A stretch of DNA of 6,065 bases from NCBI GenBank assembly GCA_964565665.1, contig CAZMFZ010000158.1, forward strand, positions 1 through 6,065. The letters run 5' to 3'. A program made the position numbers and the translations under genes. Source of the stretch: CAZMFZ01 sp964565665 (GTDB lineage Bacteria; Bacteroidota; Bacteroidia; Cytophagales; UBA9547). Under the pieces are notes generated by a model. The model searched no databases and was not told the DNA's origin. It saw nothing but the letters and a program-made list of their open reading frames with translations. Shown here piece after piece: positions 1-6,065 of the stretch; position 1 is the first letter of the stretch; every line of letters starts with the position of its first letter.

Positions 1-1131
1 CAACCTCATAACCCTAGCTATTTGGAACAATCATTTACAAGACAAGGTGAAGATTTTATGAACATCAAATACGGCTTGGAAGACGGCCCAATTAAATACA
101 AATTTCGACCTGGAATGATGATGGTGTTTATGAAATGCGAAAACATAAAAATTTTGAATGTAACGCTTAAAGATACTCCTGAATGGACTATGCGCGTAGG
201 CGACTGTGACGATGTGCTGATAAAAGGTGTTTCTATCAAAACCAATATACTTGTACCCAATAGCGATGGCGTGCATTTCACAAATTCAAGAAACATCCGC
301 ATTGCCGATTGCGATTTCCGTTGTGGAGACGATGCTATCATTGTGACCGGATTTGACGAACGTATAGATGTACATGGTAAGTTGATGGAAATGGATGCTA
401 ACCCGCAATTGTATGGTAATAAAACGGGTATATCTGAAAATATTGTAGTTTCAAATTGTGTATTAATGAGCCGCTCGGCAGCTATACGCATTGGCTATGG
501 CGAACATACCATACGCAATGCGGTGTTTTCAAATATAGTAATATACGATTCCAACCGTGGTATAGGTATTTTTGCACGCGATACAGCCAGTATTGAAAAT
601 ATTGAATTTAATAACATCCAAATAAATACCCGATTGCACAAAGGCCATTGGTGGGGCAAAGGCGAACCCATTCACGTGTCGGCCATTCGCCAAAAAGAAA
701 ATGTGCCAGTGGGAGTTATCAAAAATATTCGGTTTTCAAATATAACAGCCTCAGCCGAAACGGGAATCTTGCTTCTTTCTGATGAAACCGACAAAATTCA
801 AAACCTCAAATTCGACAACTTGGATTTGACTATTAGAAAAAGTCCGATTGATGATATTTATGGTGGAAATATTGATTTGAGACCAGCTTACAAAAAAGAT
901 AAACAACTCTATAAGAGCGATTTGGCAGCTATTCAAGCCTTAGGAATTACAAATTTAAAACTAGAAAATGTTGAAGTGAAATGGGAAGCTAATATGGCAG
1001 ATTATTTTACCAATGCTTTATATTGCGAGAAAGTAAAAGGTGGATATGTTCGATATTTTTCAGGAGAAGGTGCTTCTTCAAAATTCAAAGGAATCCAGGT
1101 TGAGAATTCTACATTGGCAATAATGAAATAA
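1..1131 (+). CDS. Glycoside hydrolase family 28 (polygalacturonase-like) protein, 5' truncated
   Basis: This is the C-terminal part of a right-handed parallel beta-helix enzyme of family GH28, which hydrolyses alpha-linked galacturonic acid or related bonds in pectin, probably in the periplasm or outside the cell. The frame is open from base 1, so the gene begins beyond the left edge; the TTG at 22 is not a credible start because the N-terminal part of the fold is missing. Counting from base 1, the visible motifs are PNSDG (residues 86-90, the NTD-type motif), GDDAI (109-113, the paired aspartates), SRSAAIRIGYGEH (157-169), NRGIGIF (185-191), WWGKGEPIHVS (217-227) and GGNIDLRP (288-295). Repeated coil signatures of the type NIxxSN or NIxFxN occur throughout. 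The aspartates are kept, but the His of the usual GHG motif and the Lys of RIK are not in their usual form. Other Bacteroidota GH28 proteins share the WWGKGEP and GGNxDLRP features, as far as I recall. The exact substrate is unknown. Family assignment is firm. Confidence 0.88.
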   Translation, partial: QPHNPSYLEQSFTRQGEDFMNIKYGLEDGPIKYKFRPGMMMVFMKCENIKILNVTLKDTPEWTMRVGDCDDVLIKGVSIKTNILVPNSDGVHFTNSRNIRIADCDFRCGDDAIIVTGFDERIDVHGKLMEMDANPQLYGNKTGISENIVVSNCVLMSRSAAIRIGYGEHTIRNAVFSNIVIYDSNRGIGIFARDTASIENIEFNNIQINTRLHKGHWWGKGEPIHVSAIRQKENVPVGVIKNIRFSNITASAETGILLLSDETDKIQNLKFDNLDLTIRKSPIDDIYGGNIDLRPAYKKDKQLYKSDLAAIQALGITNLKLENVEVKWEANMADYFTNALYCEKVKGGYVRYFSGEGASSKFKGIQVENSTLAIMK

Positions 1132-1149
1132 TATGTTCAATTAATCTAG

Positions 1150-1187
1150 AACGGCTTAAAACTTTAGTTTTAAGCCGTTTTTATTTT
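1150..1187 (+). terminator. Rho-independent terminator after the GH28 gene
   Basis: Bases 1150-1162 (AACGGCTTAAAAC) pair perfectly with 1167-1179 (GTTTTAAGCCGTT) around the four-base loop TTTA. The tail is T-rich, with TTTT before the single A at 1183 and four more T after it. It begins 18 bases after the GH28 stop. The T-run is on the plus-strand side only, so it should stop plus-strand transcription. The ORF6N gene and permease downstream would then need their own promoter. Confidence 0.92.
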
Positions 1188-1213
1188 AGAGTTTTTCTGA
1201 AACAATATTATAA

Positions 1214-1276
1214 ATATATCATATAGAACTTCAGCTGATTCAATCAAAAATATACCAAATACGAGATCATAAAGTA
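1214..1276 (+). other. In-frame N-terminal extension of the ORF6N gene without a standard start codon
   Basis: These 21 codons follow an in-frame TAA (1211-1213) and read directly into the ATG at 1277. The translation ends with LIQSKIYQIRDHKV, which continues straight into MLDFDLAELY. In ORF6N proteins the domain normally opens with a KIYxIRGxKVMLDxDLAELY-type block, so the 63 bases look like true coding sequence. They contain no ATG, GTG or TTG. The possible non-standard starts are ATA (1214, 1223 and 1250), CTG (1235) and ATT (1238). Either one of these is used, or the start codon was lost by mutation, for example ATG to ATA at 1214, leaving a shortened or inactive gene. Confidence 0.72.
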
Positions 1277-1729
1277 ATGCTTGATTTTGATTTGGCAGAG
1301 CTATATGATACAGAAACTAAAGTCATTAATCAAGCTGTAAAAAGGAATTTGCTAAGGTTCCCAAATGATTTTTTATTTAGGCTATCTGTAGAAGAATGGG
1401 GAAGTATGCGGTCACAATTTGTGACCACATCACAAAACAAAAGAAATACTTTGATAACACCTTTTGCTTTTACAGAACAAGGCGTAGCTATGCTGTCAAG
1501 TATAATAAATAGTGATAAAGCTATAGATGTAAATATTGCCATCATGCGAGCCTTTGTTTTTCTTCGTCAATATGCCCTTAATCATAAAGATTTAACTGAT
1601 AAGCTCAAGGAAATGGAACATAAATACGACAGGAAATTTAAGGATGTATTCGAAGCCATAAATTATTTATTTGATAAAGATAAAGTAGAAATAGAGCAAA
1701 AAGATAGACCTAGGATTGGTTTTAAATAG
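1277..1729 (+). CDS. ORF6N domain-containing DNA-binding protein
   Basis: The product belongs to the ORF6N (KilA-N related) family of putative DNA-binding proteins, common in phages, mobile islands and Bacteroidota chromosomes; no precise role is known. From the ATG at 1277 it is 150 residues. Residues 1-41 carry the core block (MLDFDLAELYDTETK, then NQAVKRNLLRFPNDFLF and EEW). Residues 44-50 read MRSQFVT, and residues 63-73 (FAFTEQGVAML) form the family's most typical motif. A charged, probably coiled helix spans about 103-127. The end, DRPRIGFK, resembles the usual C-terminus of the family, so the 3' end looks complete. The first residue here is an internal Met of the conserved block, not the usual N-terminus; with the upstream extension the protein would be about 171 residues. 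No Shine-Dalgarno sequence precedes the ATG. The gene lies between a strong terminator and the permease gene, 28 bases before the latter. It may be a gene decayed at its start. Confidence 0.82.
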   Translation: MLDFDLAELYDTETKVINQAVKRNLLRFPNDFLFRLSVEEWGSMRSQFVTTSQNKRNTLITPFAFTEQGVAMLSSIINSDKAIDVNIAIMRAFVFLRQYALNHKDLTDKLKEMEHKYDRKFKDVFEAINYLFDKDKVEIEQKDRPRIGFK

Positions 1730-1757
1730 GTATTATTGGAAATAATTTCTCTCTTCT

Positions 1758-2951
1758 ATGCTTCAAAATCGTTCTATTTGGCTGTTGGCGTTTGTGTTTT
1801 TCGTAGTGGGGGCATTGTTTTGCATGAACGATGTTATTTTCCCTTATGCAAAAGAGTATTTTAAACTCAGTTATTTTCAAGCTACACTTATTCAGTGGAC
1901 ATTCTATCTGGTCTATCTCCCTTTCCCCTTTATAGTTTCCAATTTAGTAGATAGATTTGGTTATAAGCTGGCAGTAATAGCTGCAATACTAATTACGATT
2001 TTGGGCAGTTTGGTTTTTTATTTATCCTATCATTTTTCCTCTTTTGGCATATTATTAGGTTCAATTTTCATTATTTCTATGGGAATTATGATATTGAATG
2101 TGGCAGCAAACCCTTTTGCTACTTTATTAGGCCCTCCCGAACAAAGCCAATTGCGAATCAATTTTGTACAGGTGTTTTCAAGAATTGGCTATGCTGTCAC
2201 CCCTGTTTTGGGCAATTTCCTAGTGCAACCAAAAGATGGAGGCATTCCTACCATTTATTTGCCATATTTGCTATTGGCATTTGTATTTACCTTAATATTA
2301 ATAGCAATTCCATTGGTAAAAATGCCTGATTTAAAGCCTGAGCAACAAGCAAAAACGGAACTTGGTTTAATTATTAAAAAGGCATTACGAATAAGACATT
2401 TATATTTGGGAGCCATAGCCATGTTTTTTTATGTAGGGGCAGAAGCTTGTGCTGCCTCCTTTTTCATCAACTATTGTTTAGAAAACAGTTTAAATTCTAC
2501 TGTGGGGCAAGTATCAGTGTACTTGGCTTGGTACTATATATTGGCTGGAATTGGCGGTTTTGCAGGAATTTATATATTAAAATATTTTCCAGCCGGAAAA
2601 GTTGTGGGTGTATTTTCTTTGATTCTAATCTTATTATTTATAGGTACTGCCTTGCATCCCCAACTATTCAATCCTTATGGAATTGTATCAATTGGTTTTT
2701 TTATTTCGTTGATGTTCCCAACGGTATTTGGCCTATCTATTGAAAAACTTGGCGAATTCACCAATTCTGGTGCCGCTTTGGTGAGCTTTGCTATATTTGG
2801 TGGAGCGGTTTTCCCTCCTATTCAGGGCTTATTAGCCGATAATTTTAATGTGTCAGTATCCTATCTGATTCCGGCTTTTTGCTTCATATTCATTGCATTT
2901 TACGGTTTTCTTTTTTCAAAACCAGAGACCAATATTGAAAACAAGATTTAA
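1758..2951 (+). CDS. FucP-like (FHS family) major facilitator sugar permease
   Basis: An inner-membrane sugar:proton symporter of the fucose-galactose-glucose (FHS) branch of the major facilitator superfamily. It has 397 residues and about 12 membrane helices (near 7-27, 43-63, 70-90, 97-117, 141-156, 167-189, 213-233, 251-275, 283-300, 306-326, 336-356 and 368-387). FHS signatures are MNDVIFP (23-29), VDRFGYK (64-70), NVAANPF (114-120), LRINFVQVF (132-140), YVGAEACAASFFINY (225-239), MFPTVFGLSIEKLG (319-332) and GGAVFPPIQGLLAD (348-361). Asp25 matches Asp46 of E. coli FucP, and Gln138 matches Gln159. Asn114 stands where FucP has Glu135, and Ser141 where it has Asn162. The ATG at 1758 is the first start after an in-frame TAA at 1743 and places helix 1 correctly. 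The stop overlaps the stop of thrC on the other strand. The nearby GH28 gene suggests a plant wall sugar as substrate, but the true substrate cannot be read from the sequence. Confidence 0.88.
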   Translation: MLQNRSIWLLAFVFFVVGALFCMNDVIFPYAKEYFKLSYFQATLIQWTFYLVYLPFPFIVSNLVDRFGYKLAVIAAILITILGSLVFYLSYHFSSFGILLGSIFIISMGIMILNVAANPFATLLGPPEQSQLRINFVQVFSRIGYAVTPVLGNFLVQPKDGGIPTIYLPYLLLAFVFTLILIAIPLVKMPDLKPEQQAKTELGLIIKKALRIRHLYLGAIAMFFYVGAEACAASFFINYCLENSLNSTVGQVSVYLAWYYILAGIGGFAGIYILKYFPAGKVVGVFSLILILLFIGTALHPQLFNPYGIVSIGFFISLMFPTVFGLSIEKLGEFTNSGAALVSFAIFGGAVFPPIQGLLADNFNVSVSYLIPAFCFIFIAFYGFLFSKPETNIENKI

Positions 2952-4246
2952 CTCAATAAATAAGCTTTGAAAGCATCATAGTCATTATTTAATTCTAGGG
3001 CTACTTTTTGTTTATCAATCAATTCACGCAATTCCTTTGGCAATTCGATTTTAGCTTTCAAATCTTCACTATAGGTATCAATAAATTTTGCAGGATGAGC
3101 TGTGTGAAGGATTACCCCATTTAAAGGTTGTGATTGAGTTTTTAAATATTCATTCAAACCCAAAAAGCCTACCGCACCATGCGGATCCATAATGTAGTGG
3201 TCATGTTCAAATATTTCTTTTACAGCTTTTCTAGTGACATCATCACTATAAGTATACCCACTTACTTTTTTTAGAATGGCATTTATATCTTTGTTAAATA
3301 GCTCGTAAATTCTTGCAAAATTGCTCGGATTACCCACATCCATTGCATTTGATATTGTTTGTACAGATGGTTTTGGGCTAAATTTATCAGTTTTAAGAAA
3401 CTCTATAAATGTATCGTTTGCATTTACCGATGCCACAAAATGATGAATTGGCAATCCCATTTTCATAGCTATCATTCCTGCACAAATATTCCCAAAGTTT
3501 CCGCTAGGCACAGAAAATACAGTGGGCAAACCAGTTTTTTGCAACCGTGCTACAGTATTAAAATAATAGAACATTTGAGGAATTAACCTCGCTATATTAA
3601 TAGAATTGGCAGATGAAAGATTGATTTTGGATGTAACATCAGCATCAAGGAAAGCAGTTTTTACTAATTTTTGGCAATCGTCAAATGTGCCATCTACTTC
3701 AATTGAGGTAATGTTTTCTCCCAAAGTTGTAAGCTGTTTTTCTTGCAAATCGCTCACTTTTCCTTTAGGGTAAAGTATGGTTACTTTTATTCCTTTGGTT
3801 TTAAAAAAACCAGCGGCTACTGCACCACCAGTATCGCCCGATGTGGCTACAATAATATGTATTTCTTTACTAGATTTTTCTAAAAAATAGGCCATAAGTT
3901 GGGCCATGAATCTTGCTCCGAAATCTTTAAAAGCCAATGTAGGCCCGTGAAATAATTCTAAAACATAGGTATTTTCATGAAGATTTATCAATGGAGCTTC
4001 AAATGTAATGGACTGATTTACAATGCGTTCGACAGTCGATTCAGGAATATAGCCTTTGAATAGAGTTTTGCAAACTTCAATAGCAATTTGCTGCATTGAA
4101 TATTTATTCAAATTTTCTATAAAAGAAGAAGGTAATGAAGGAATTTCAGTAGGTAAATACAGTCCATTATCGGGTGGAAGGCCCCGAAAAACAGCTTCTT
4201 CAAGAGACACAATGTGTGATTTGTCGTTTGTGGAATAGAGTTGCAT
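2948..4246 (-). CDS. thrC: Threonine synthase
   Basis: A cytoplasmic pyridoxal phosphate enzyme that converts O-phospho-L-homoserine to L-threonine and phosphate, the last step of threonine synthesis. The 432-residue length is normal for the bacterial (E. coli-like) type. The N-terminal start MQLYSTNDKSHIVSLEEAV, followed by GLPPDNGLYLP (22-32), is typical. The cofactor lysine is Lys107 in LAFKDFGARF (104-113). Other visible motifs are ATSGDTGGA (134-142), SSANSINIARL (211-221), SVPSGNFGN (245-253, phosphate loop of the cofactor), NAMDVGNPSNF (300-310), DPHGAVG (354-360) and LHTAHPAKF (380-388). Nothing is missing. The upstream neighbour on the same strand is thrB, which makes its substrate, 180 bases away. 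No Shine-Dalgarno sequence is seen before the ATG, only A/T-rich sequence. The gene runs toward the permease gene, and the stops overlap. Confidence 0.97.
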   Translation of the reverse strand: MQLYSTNDKSHIVSLEEAVFRGLPPDNGLYLPTEIPSLPSSFIENLNKYSMQQIAIEVCKTLFKGYIPESTVERIVNQSITFEAPLINLHENTYVLELFHGPTLAFKDFGARFMAQLMAYFLEKSSKEIHIIVATSGDTGGAVAAGFFKTKGIKVTILYPKGKVSDLQEKQLTTLGENITSIEVDGTFDDCQKLVKTAFLDADVTSKINLSSANSINIARLIPQMFYYFNTVARLQKTGLPTVFSVPSGNFGNICAGMIAMKMGLPIHHFVASVNANDTFIEFLKTDKFSPKPSVQTISNAMDVGNPSNFARIYELFNKDINAILKKVSGYTYSDDVTRKAVKEIFEHDHYIMDPHGAVGFLGLNEYLKTQSQPLNGVILHTAHPAKFIDTYSEDLKAKIELPKELRELIDKQKVALELNNDYDAFKAYLLS

Positions 4247-4426
4247 TAAAAACTATTTATAAGCCTCTGATAATTGGAATGCGAAATTAGAATAGTTTTT
4301 TGAAAGGGAGCGGAGAATTATAAATTGAGTTGTAAAAATACGGCTATAGAACAATTATTTACTAGGAAATTCAAATGACAGGTTTGCAAAGCCATACACA
4401 ACATAACGAGTGAAGGAAGCAAATTT
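4247..4426 (-). other. thrB-thrC intergenic gap
   Basis: This 180-base gap between two genes of one pathway holds no credible coding sequence, no stem followed by a T-run, and no threonine-rich leader peptide. The only feature resembling a Bacteroidota -7 box (TAnnTTTG) is TAATTTCG on the minus strand near the thrC end, with no matching -33 TTTG at the right distance. An 8-base palindrome TTTGCAAA lies at 4383-4390. Neither is strong enough to call a promoter or operator. Confidence 0.5.
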
Positions 4427-5371
4427 TTAATTCTCATATTCGTCAATTACGATTGGCCCATTGGCATTAATTTGCGATACAAATAAATCACTTTCAATAC
4501 CAATAGTAGAAAAGGCTTTTACCATGGCATTTCCTGCTTTTTGAGCTGTTTCTTTGCCTCTGCTCAATGCAAATACTGAAGGGCCTGAGCCGGAAATTCC
4601 ACCTCCCAAAGCCCCAGCTTCAAGTGCAGCATTTTTTACCTCATAAAATCCTGGAATCAAAATGGCACGTAAAGGCTCAACAATTACATCTTCCATTGAG
4701 CGACCAATTAAGCCGTAATCATTTGTAATTAAGCCCGTTACTAATCCTGCCACATTTCCCCATTGTGTAATAGCATCTTTGAGCTTTATTTCTTTTCTTA
4801 AAATGCTCCTTGCATCTCTAGTTTCCACTTCAATATGCGGATGAACTATTGAAGCGTATAAATCAGTAGGCGTTGGAATGCGAATTACATCGAGCGGATG
4901 ATAGCTGCGAATGAGTACAAACCCGCCAAATAAAGCCGGAGCCACATTGTCGGCATGGGCTGTGCCGCTTGCCAATCGCTCACCTTCCATCGCAAAAGGC
5001 AGCAGTTCGATAGGGGAGAGTGGCTTTCCTAGCAATTCATTTACTGCAAATATGCCAGCCACAGAACTGGCGGCACTCGAACCTAAGCCACTTCCCAAAG
5101 GCATTTTTTTATGTAATTCTATTTCAAATCCTTTGTCAGAACCCAGTTTTTCAATCATTTTGATGATGGTAGCTGAAACAGTATTCTTCTTAGGGTCAAG
5201 CGGAAGCCTACCTTCATCACCGGTAATTTTAGCAATGATTACTCCGGGTTTATCTGTCATTGTTACAATGGCTTCGTCACCCGGGCTGGCAACGGCAAAG
5301 CCAAGCACATCGAATCCGCATGATACATTGGCTACAGTGGCTGGGGCAAATACTTTTATGGCTTTTGACAT
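4427..5371 (-). CDS. thrB: Homoserine kinase
   Basis: A cytoplasmic GHMP-family kinase that phosphorylates L-homoserine with ATP to O-phosphohomoserine, the substrate of ThrC. It has 314 residues, close to the usual length near 310. The three GHMP motifs are complete: FAPATVANVSCGFDVLG (8-24), the ATP phosphate loop MPLGSGLGSSAASS (90-103) and ALGGGISGSGPSVFAL (254-269). The homoserine kinase signature is also present as EGERLASGTAHADNVAP (129-145), matching the ISGSIHYDNVAP-type block of E. coli ThrB and separating it from mevalonate or galactose kinases. The start at 5371 gives the normal N-terminus just before motif 1. The gene upstream on the same strand is the lycopene cyclase, 64 bases away. 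The usual partner thrA is not directly upstream. Confidence 0.96.
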   Translation of the reverse strand: MSKAIKVFAPATVANVSCGFDVLGFAVASPGDEAIVTMTDKPGVIIAKITGDEGRLPLDPKKNTVSATIIKMIEKLGSDKGFEIELHKKMPLGSGLGSSAASSVAGIFAVNELLGKPLSPIELLPFAMEGERLASGTAHADNVAPALFGGFVLIRSYHPLDVIRIPTPTDLYASIVHPHIEVETRDARSILRKEIKLKDAITQWGNVAGLVTGLITNDYGLIGRSMEDVIVEPLRAILIPGFYEVKNAALEAGALGGGISGSGPSVFALSRGKETAQKAGNAMVKAFSTIGIESDLFVSQINANGPIVIDEYEN

Positions 5372-5381
5372 TAAAATATTA

Positions 5382-5414
5382 TAAGTATACTCTTAGATTG
5401 TATGGAGCTACAAA
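5382..5414 (-). promoter_or_regulatory. Possible weak Bacteroidota-type promoter before thrB
   Basis: On the minus strand, TTTG (5411-5414) is followed after 21 bases by TATACTTA (5382-5389). This partly matches the Bacteroidota pattern of TTTG near -33 and TAnnTTTG near -7: spacing and the -33 box fit, but only part of the -7 box does. The A/T-rich background makes chance matches likely. If real, it would let thrB be transcribed separately from the carotenoid gene upstream. Confidence 0.22.
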
Positions 5415-5435
5415 ACTGACAAAAAAATGATAAAT

Positions 5436-6065
5436 TTACTTTTGAGAATATAATCGCCCTAAAAATCGTTCGTAAAGAGTCACATTCAACAATAGCAAAA
5501 ATAAATTGTAGGCAAAATCTTCAATGGGAATGGTAAAAAATCGAATATTCATATTTTCTGCATTGTTGTACCAAACGATAGGCTCGTCTGTAAAATAGCC
5601 AGTTAATATTCCATTTACAATCGTAAATGGAATTAACACTATCAAATAACTAATCCAGAATACCTCGTGATTCATCTGCTTTTTGCGTGCCACATGGTAC
5701 ACAAGCATCAAAGACGAGCCAATACAAGCCAAGCAAGTGTAAAGTTTGTCAAAATTGGCCGTTCCTGCAAAGAAAAGGAATAGTAATGCTACCAAGCTGA
5801 TTTGATAAAACACGCCTTGCTTGATTTTATCTTTAAATAAATGATATACATTTTCATAAATAAATAAGCAGGAAAAAGGCACAACAGTGAAAAAGAGAAT
5901 CTCCTCAATTGGCAAATTAAAAATTTTAAGACCTAAAGTGTATTTGGAATTGAAGCCCCAGACTCCTAAATAAGTAAAAATAAAATCCCAAATAATAAAG
6001 ATAATGCCTGTGATTAAAATAGCTTTGAATACGTATTTCCATTTTGAATAGAAATATAGTTTATT
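5436..6065 (-). CDS. Lycopene cyclase domain protein (CrtYcd type), 5' truncated
   Basis: A membrane carotenoid enzyme of the heterodimer-derived CrtYc/CrtYd type, fused in one chain, which would cyclise lycopene to beta-carotene or a related product. The frame is open to the right edge, giving 209 residues in the window; the family is usually about 230, so roughly the first 20 are missing. The TTG at 5915 is not the start, since the conserved sequence continues upstream of it (FIIWDFIFTYLGVWGFN at residues 23-39, then LPIEE at 51-55). There are about six membrane segments, near 14-34, 55-72, 83-102, 108-125, 134-157 and 183-200. The two halves each carry a Pro-Ile-Glu-acid motif: PIEE at 52-55 and PIED at 180-183, the second followed by YNLFLLLLNVTLYE (186-199). 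This twin motif is the hallmark of the fused CrtYc-CrtYd arrangement. Other carotenoid genes may lie beyond the edge. The product chemistry (mono- or bicyclic) cannot be told from the sequence. Confidence 0.87.
   Translation of the reverse strand, partial: NKLYFYSKWKYVFKAILITGIIFIIWDFIFTYLGVWGFNSKYTLGLKIFNLPIEEILFFTVVPFSCLFIYENVYHLFKDKIKQGVFYQISLVALLFLFFAGTANFDKLYTCLACIGSSLMLVYHVARKKQMNHEVFWISYLIVLIPFTIVNGILTGYFTDEPIVWYNNAENMNIRFFTIPIEDFAYNLFLLLLNVTLYERFLGRLYSQK

Noticed and set aside
18..491. 157-codon open frame on the minus strand opposite the GH28 gene
   Set aside because: The plus-strand frame carries clear GH28 motifs over the same bases; the antisense frame shows no recognisable domain.
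2447..2743. 98-codon open frame inside the permease gene in another frame
   Set aside because: It overlaps conserved FHS membrane helices, and its translation, rich in Cys, Phe and Trp, looks like a frame-shifted reading of them.
2904..2923. Inverted repeat GGTTTT/AAAACC near the end of the permease gene, considered as a terminator
   Set aside because: It lies within coding sequence, has a six-base stem and eight-base loop, and no T-run follows it on either strand.
4381..4393. Palindrome around TTTGCAAA in the thrB-thrC gap, considered as an operator
   Set aside because: Only eight bases are perfectly symmetric and it lies far from the thrC start; such a short palindrome is expected by chance in A/T-rich DNA.
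4318..4404. 28-codon minus-strand reading frame in the thrB-thrC gap, considered as a threonine attenuator leader peptide
   Set aside because: It is not rich in Thr or Ile codons and is not followed by alternative hairpins or a T-run, so it is most likely chance.
4911..5384. 157-codon open frame on the plus strand opposite thrB
   Set aside because: It lies wholly opposite the well-supported homoserine kinase gene, shows no recognisable family, and is a shadow of that gene's codon pattern.
5421..5435. T-run on the minus strand just after the lycopene cyclase stop, considered as a terminator
   Set aside because: No GC-containing stem precedes the seven T residues.

Overview
The window reads as ordinary chromosomal DNA from a member of the Bacteroidota. 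The evidence is the low GC content, the lack of Shine-Dalgarno sequences before every start, and the family types: a CrtYcd-type lycopene cyclase, a FucP-like (FHS family) sugar permease, an ORF6N protein, and thrB-thrC of the type usual in that phylum. A lower rank cannot be fixed from the sequence alone.

Left half, plus strand. A glycoside hydrolase family 28 (pectinase-type beta-helix) gene enters from the left edge and ends at 1131. A near-perfect 13-bp stem with a T-rich tail follows at 1150-1187 and acts as a rho-independent terminator. Next comes an ORF6N-domain gene (ATG at 1277). Its conserved N-terminus continues upstream in frame to 1214, but no standard start codon lies there. After 28 bases a 12-helix FucP-like sugar permease runs 1758-2951. 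GH28 and the permease suggest plant cell wall sugar use: the hydrolase releases uronic acid or related sugars and the permease could import a monosaccharide. That link is inferred from proximity only, and the terminator and the ORF6N gene lie between them.

Right half, minus strand. Read in the direction of transcription, the order is a lycopene cyclase (enters from the right edge, ends at 5436), homoserine kinase thrB (5371-4427), a 180-base gap, and threonine synthase thrC (4246-2948). ThrB phosphorylates homoserine and ThrC converts the product to threonine, so the pair covers the last two steps of threonine synthesis. Aspartokinase/homoserine dehydrogenase (thrA), often directly upstream of thrB, is not there; the carotenoid gene occupies that place. 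thrC and the permease converge, and their stop codons overlap by four bases.

No CRISPR array, RNA gene, insertion sequence or clearly novel system is visible. No gene-free stretch exceeds 300 bases. The points most worth checking are the missing start codon of the ORF6N gene, the altered active-site motifs of the GH28 protein, and the altered proton-coupling position in the permease.
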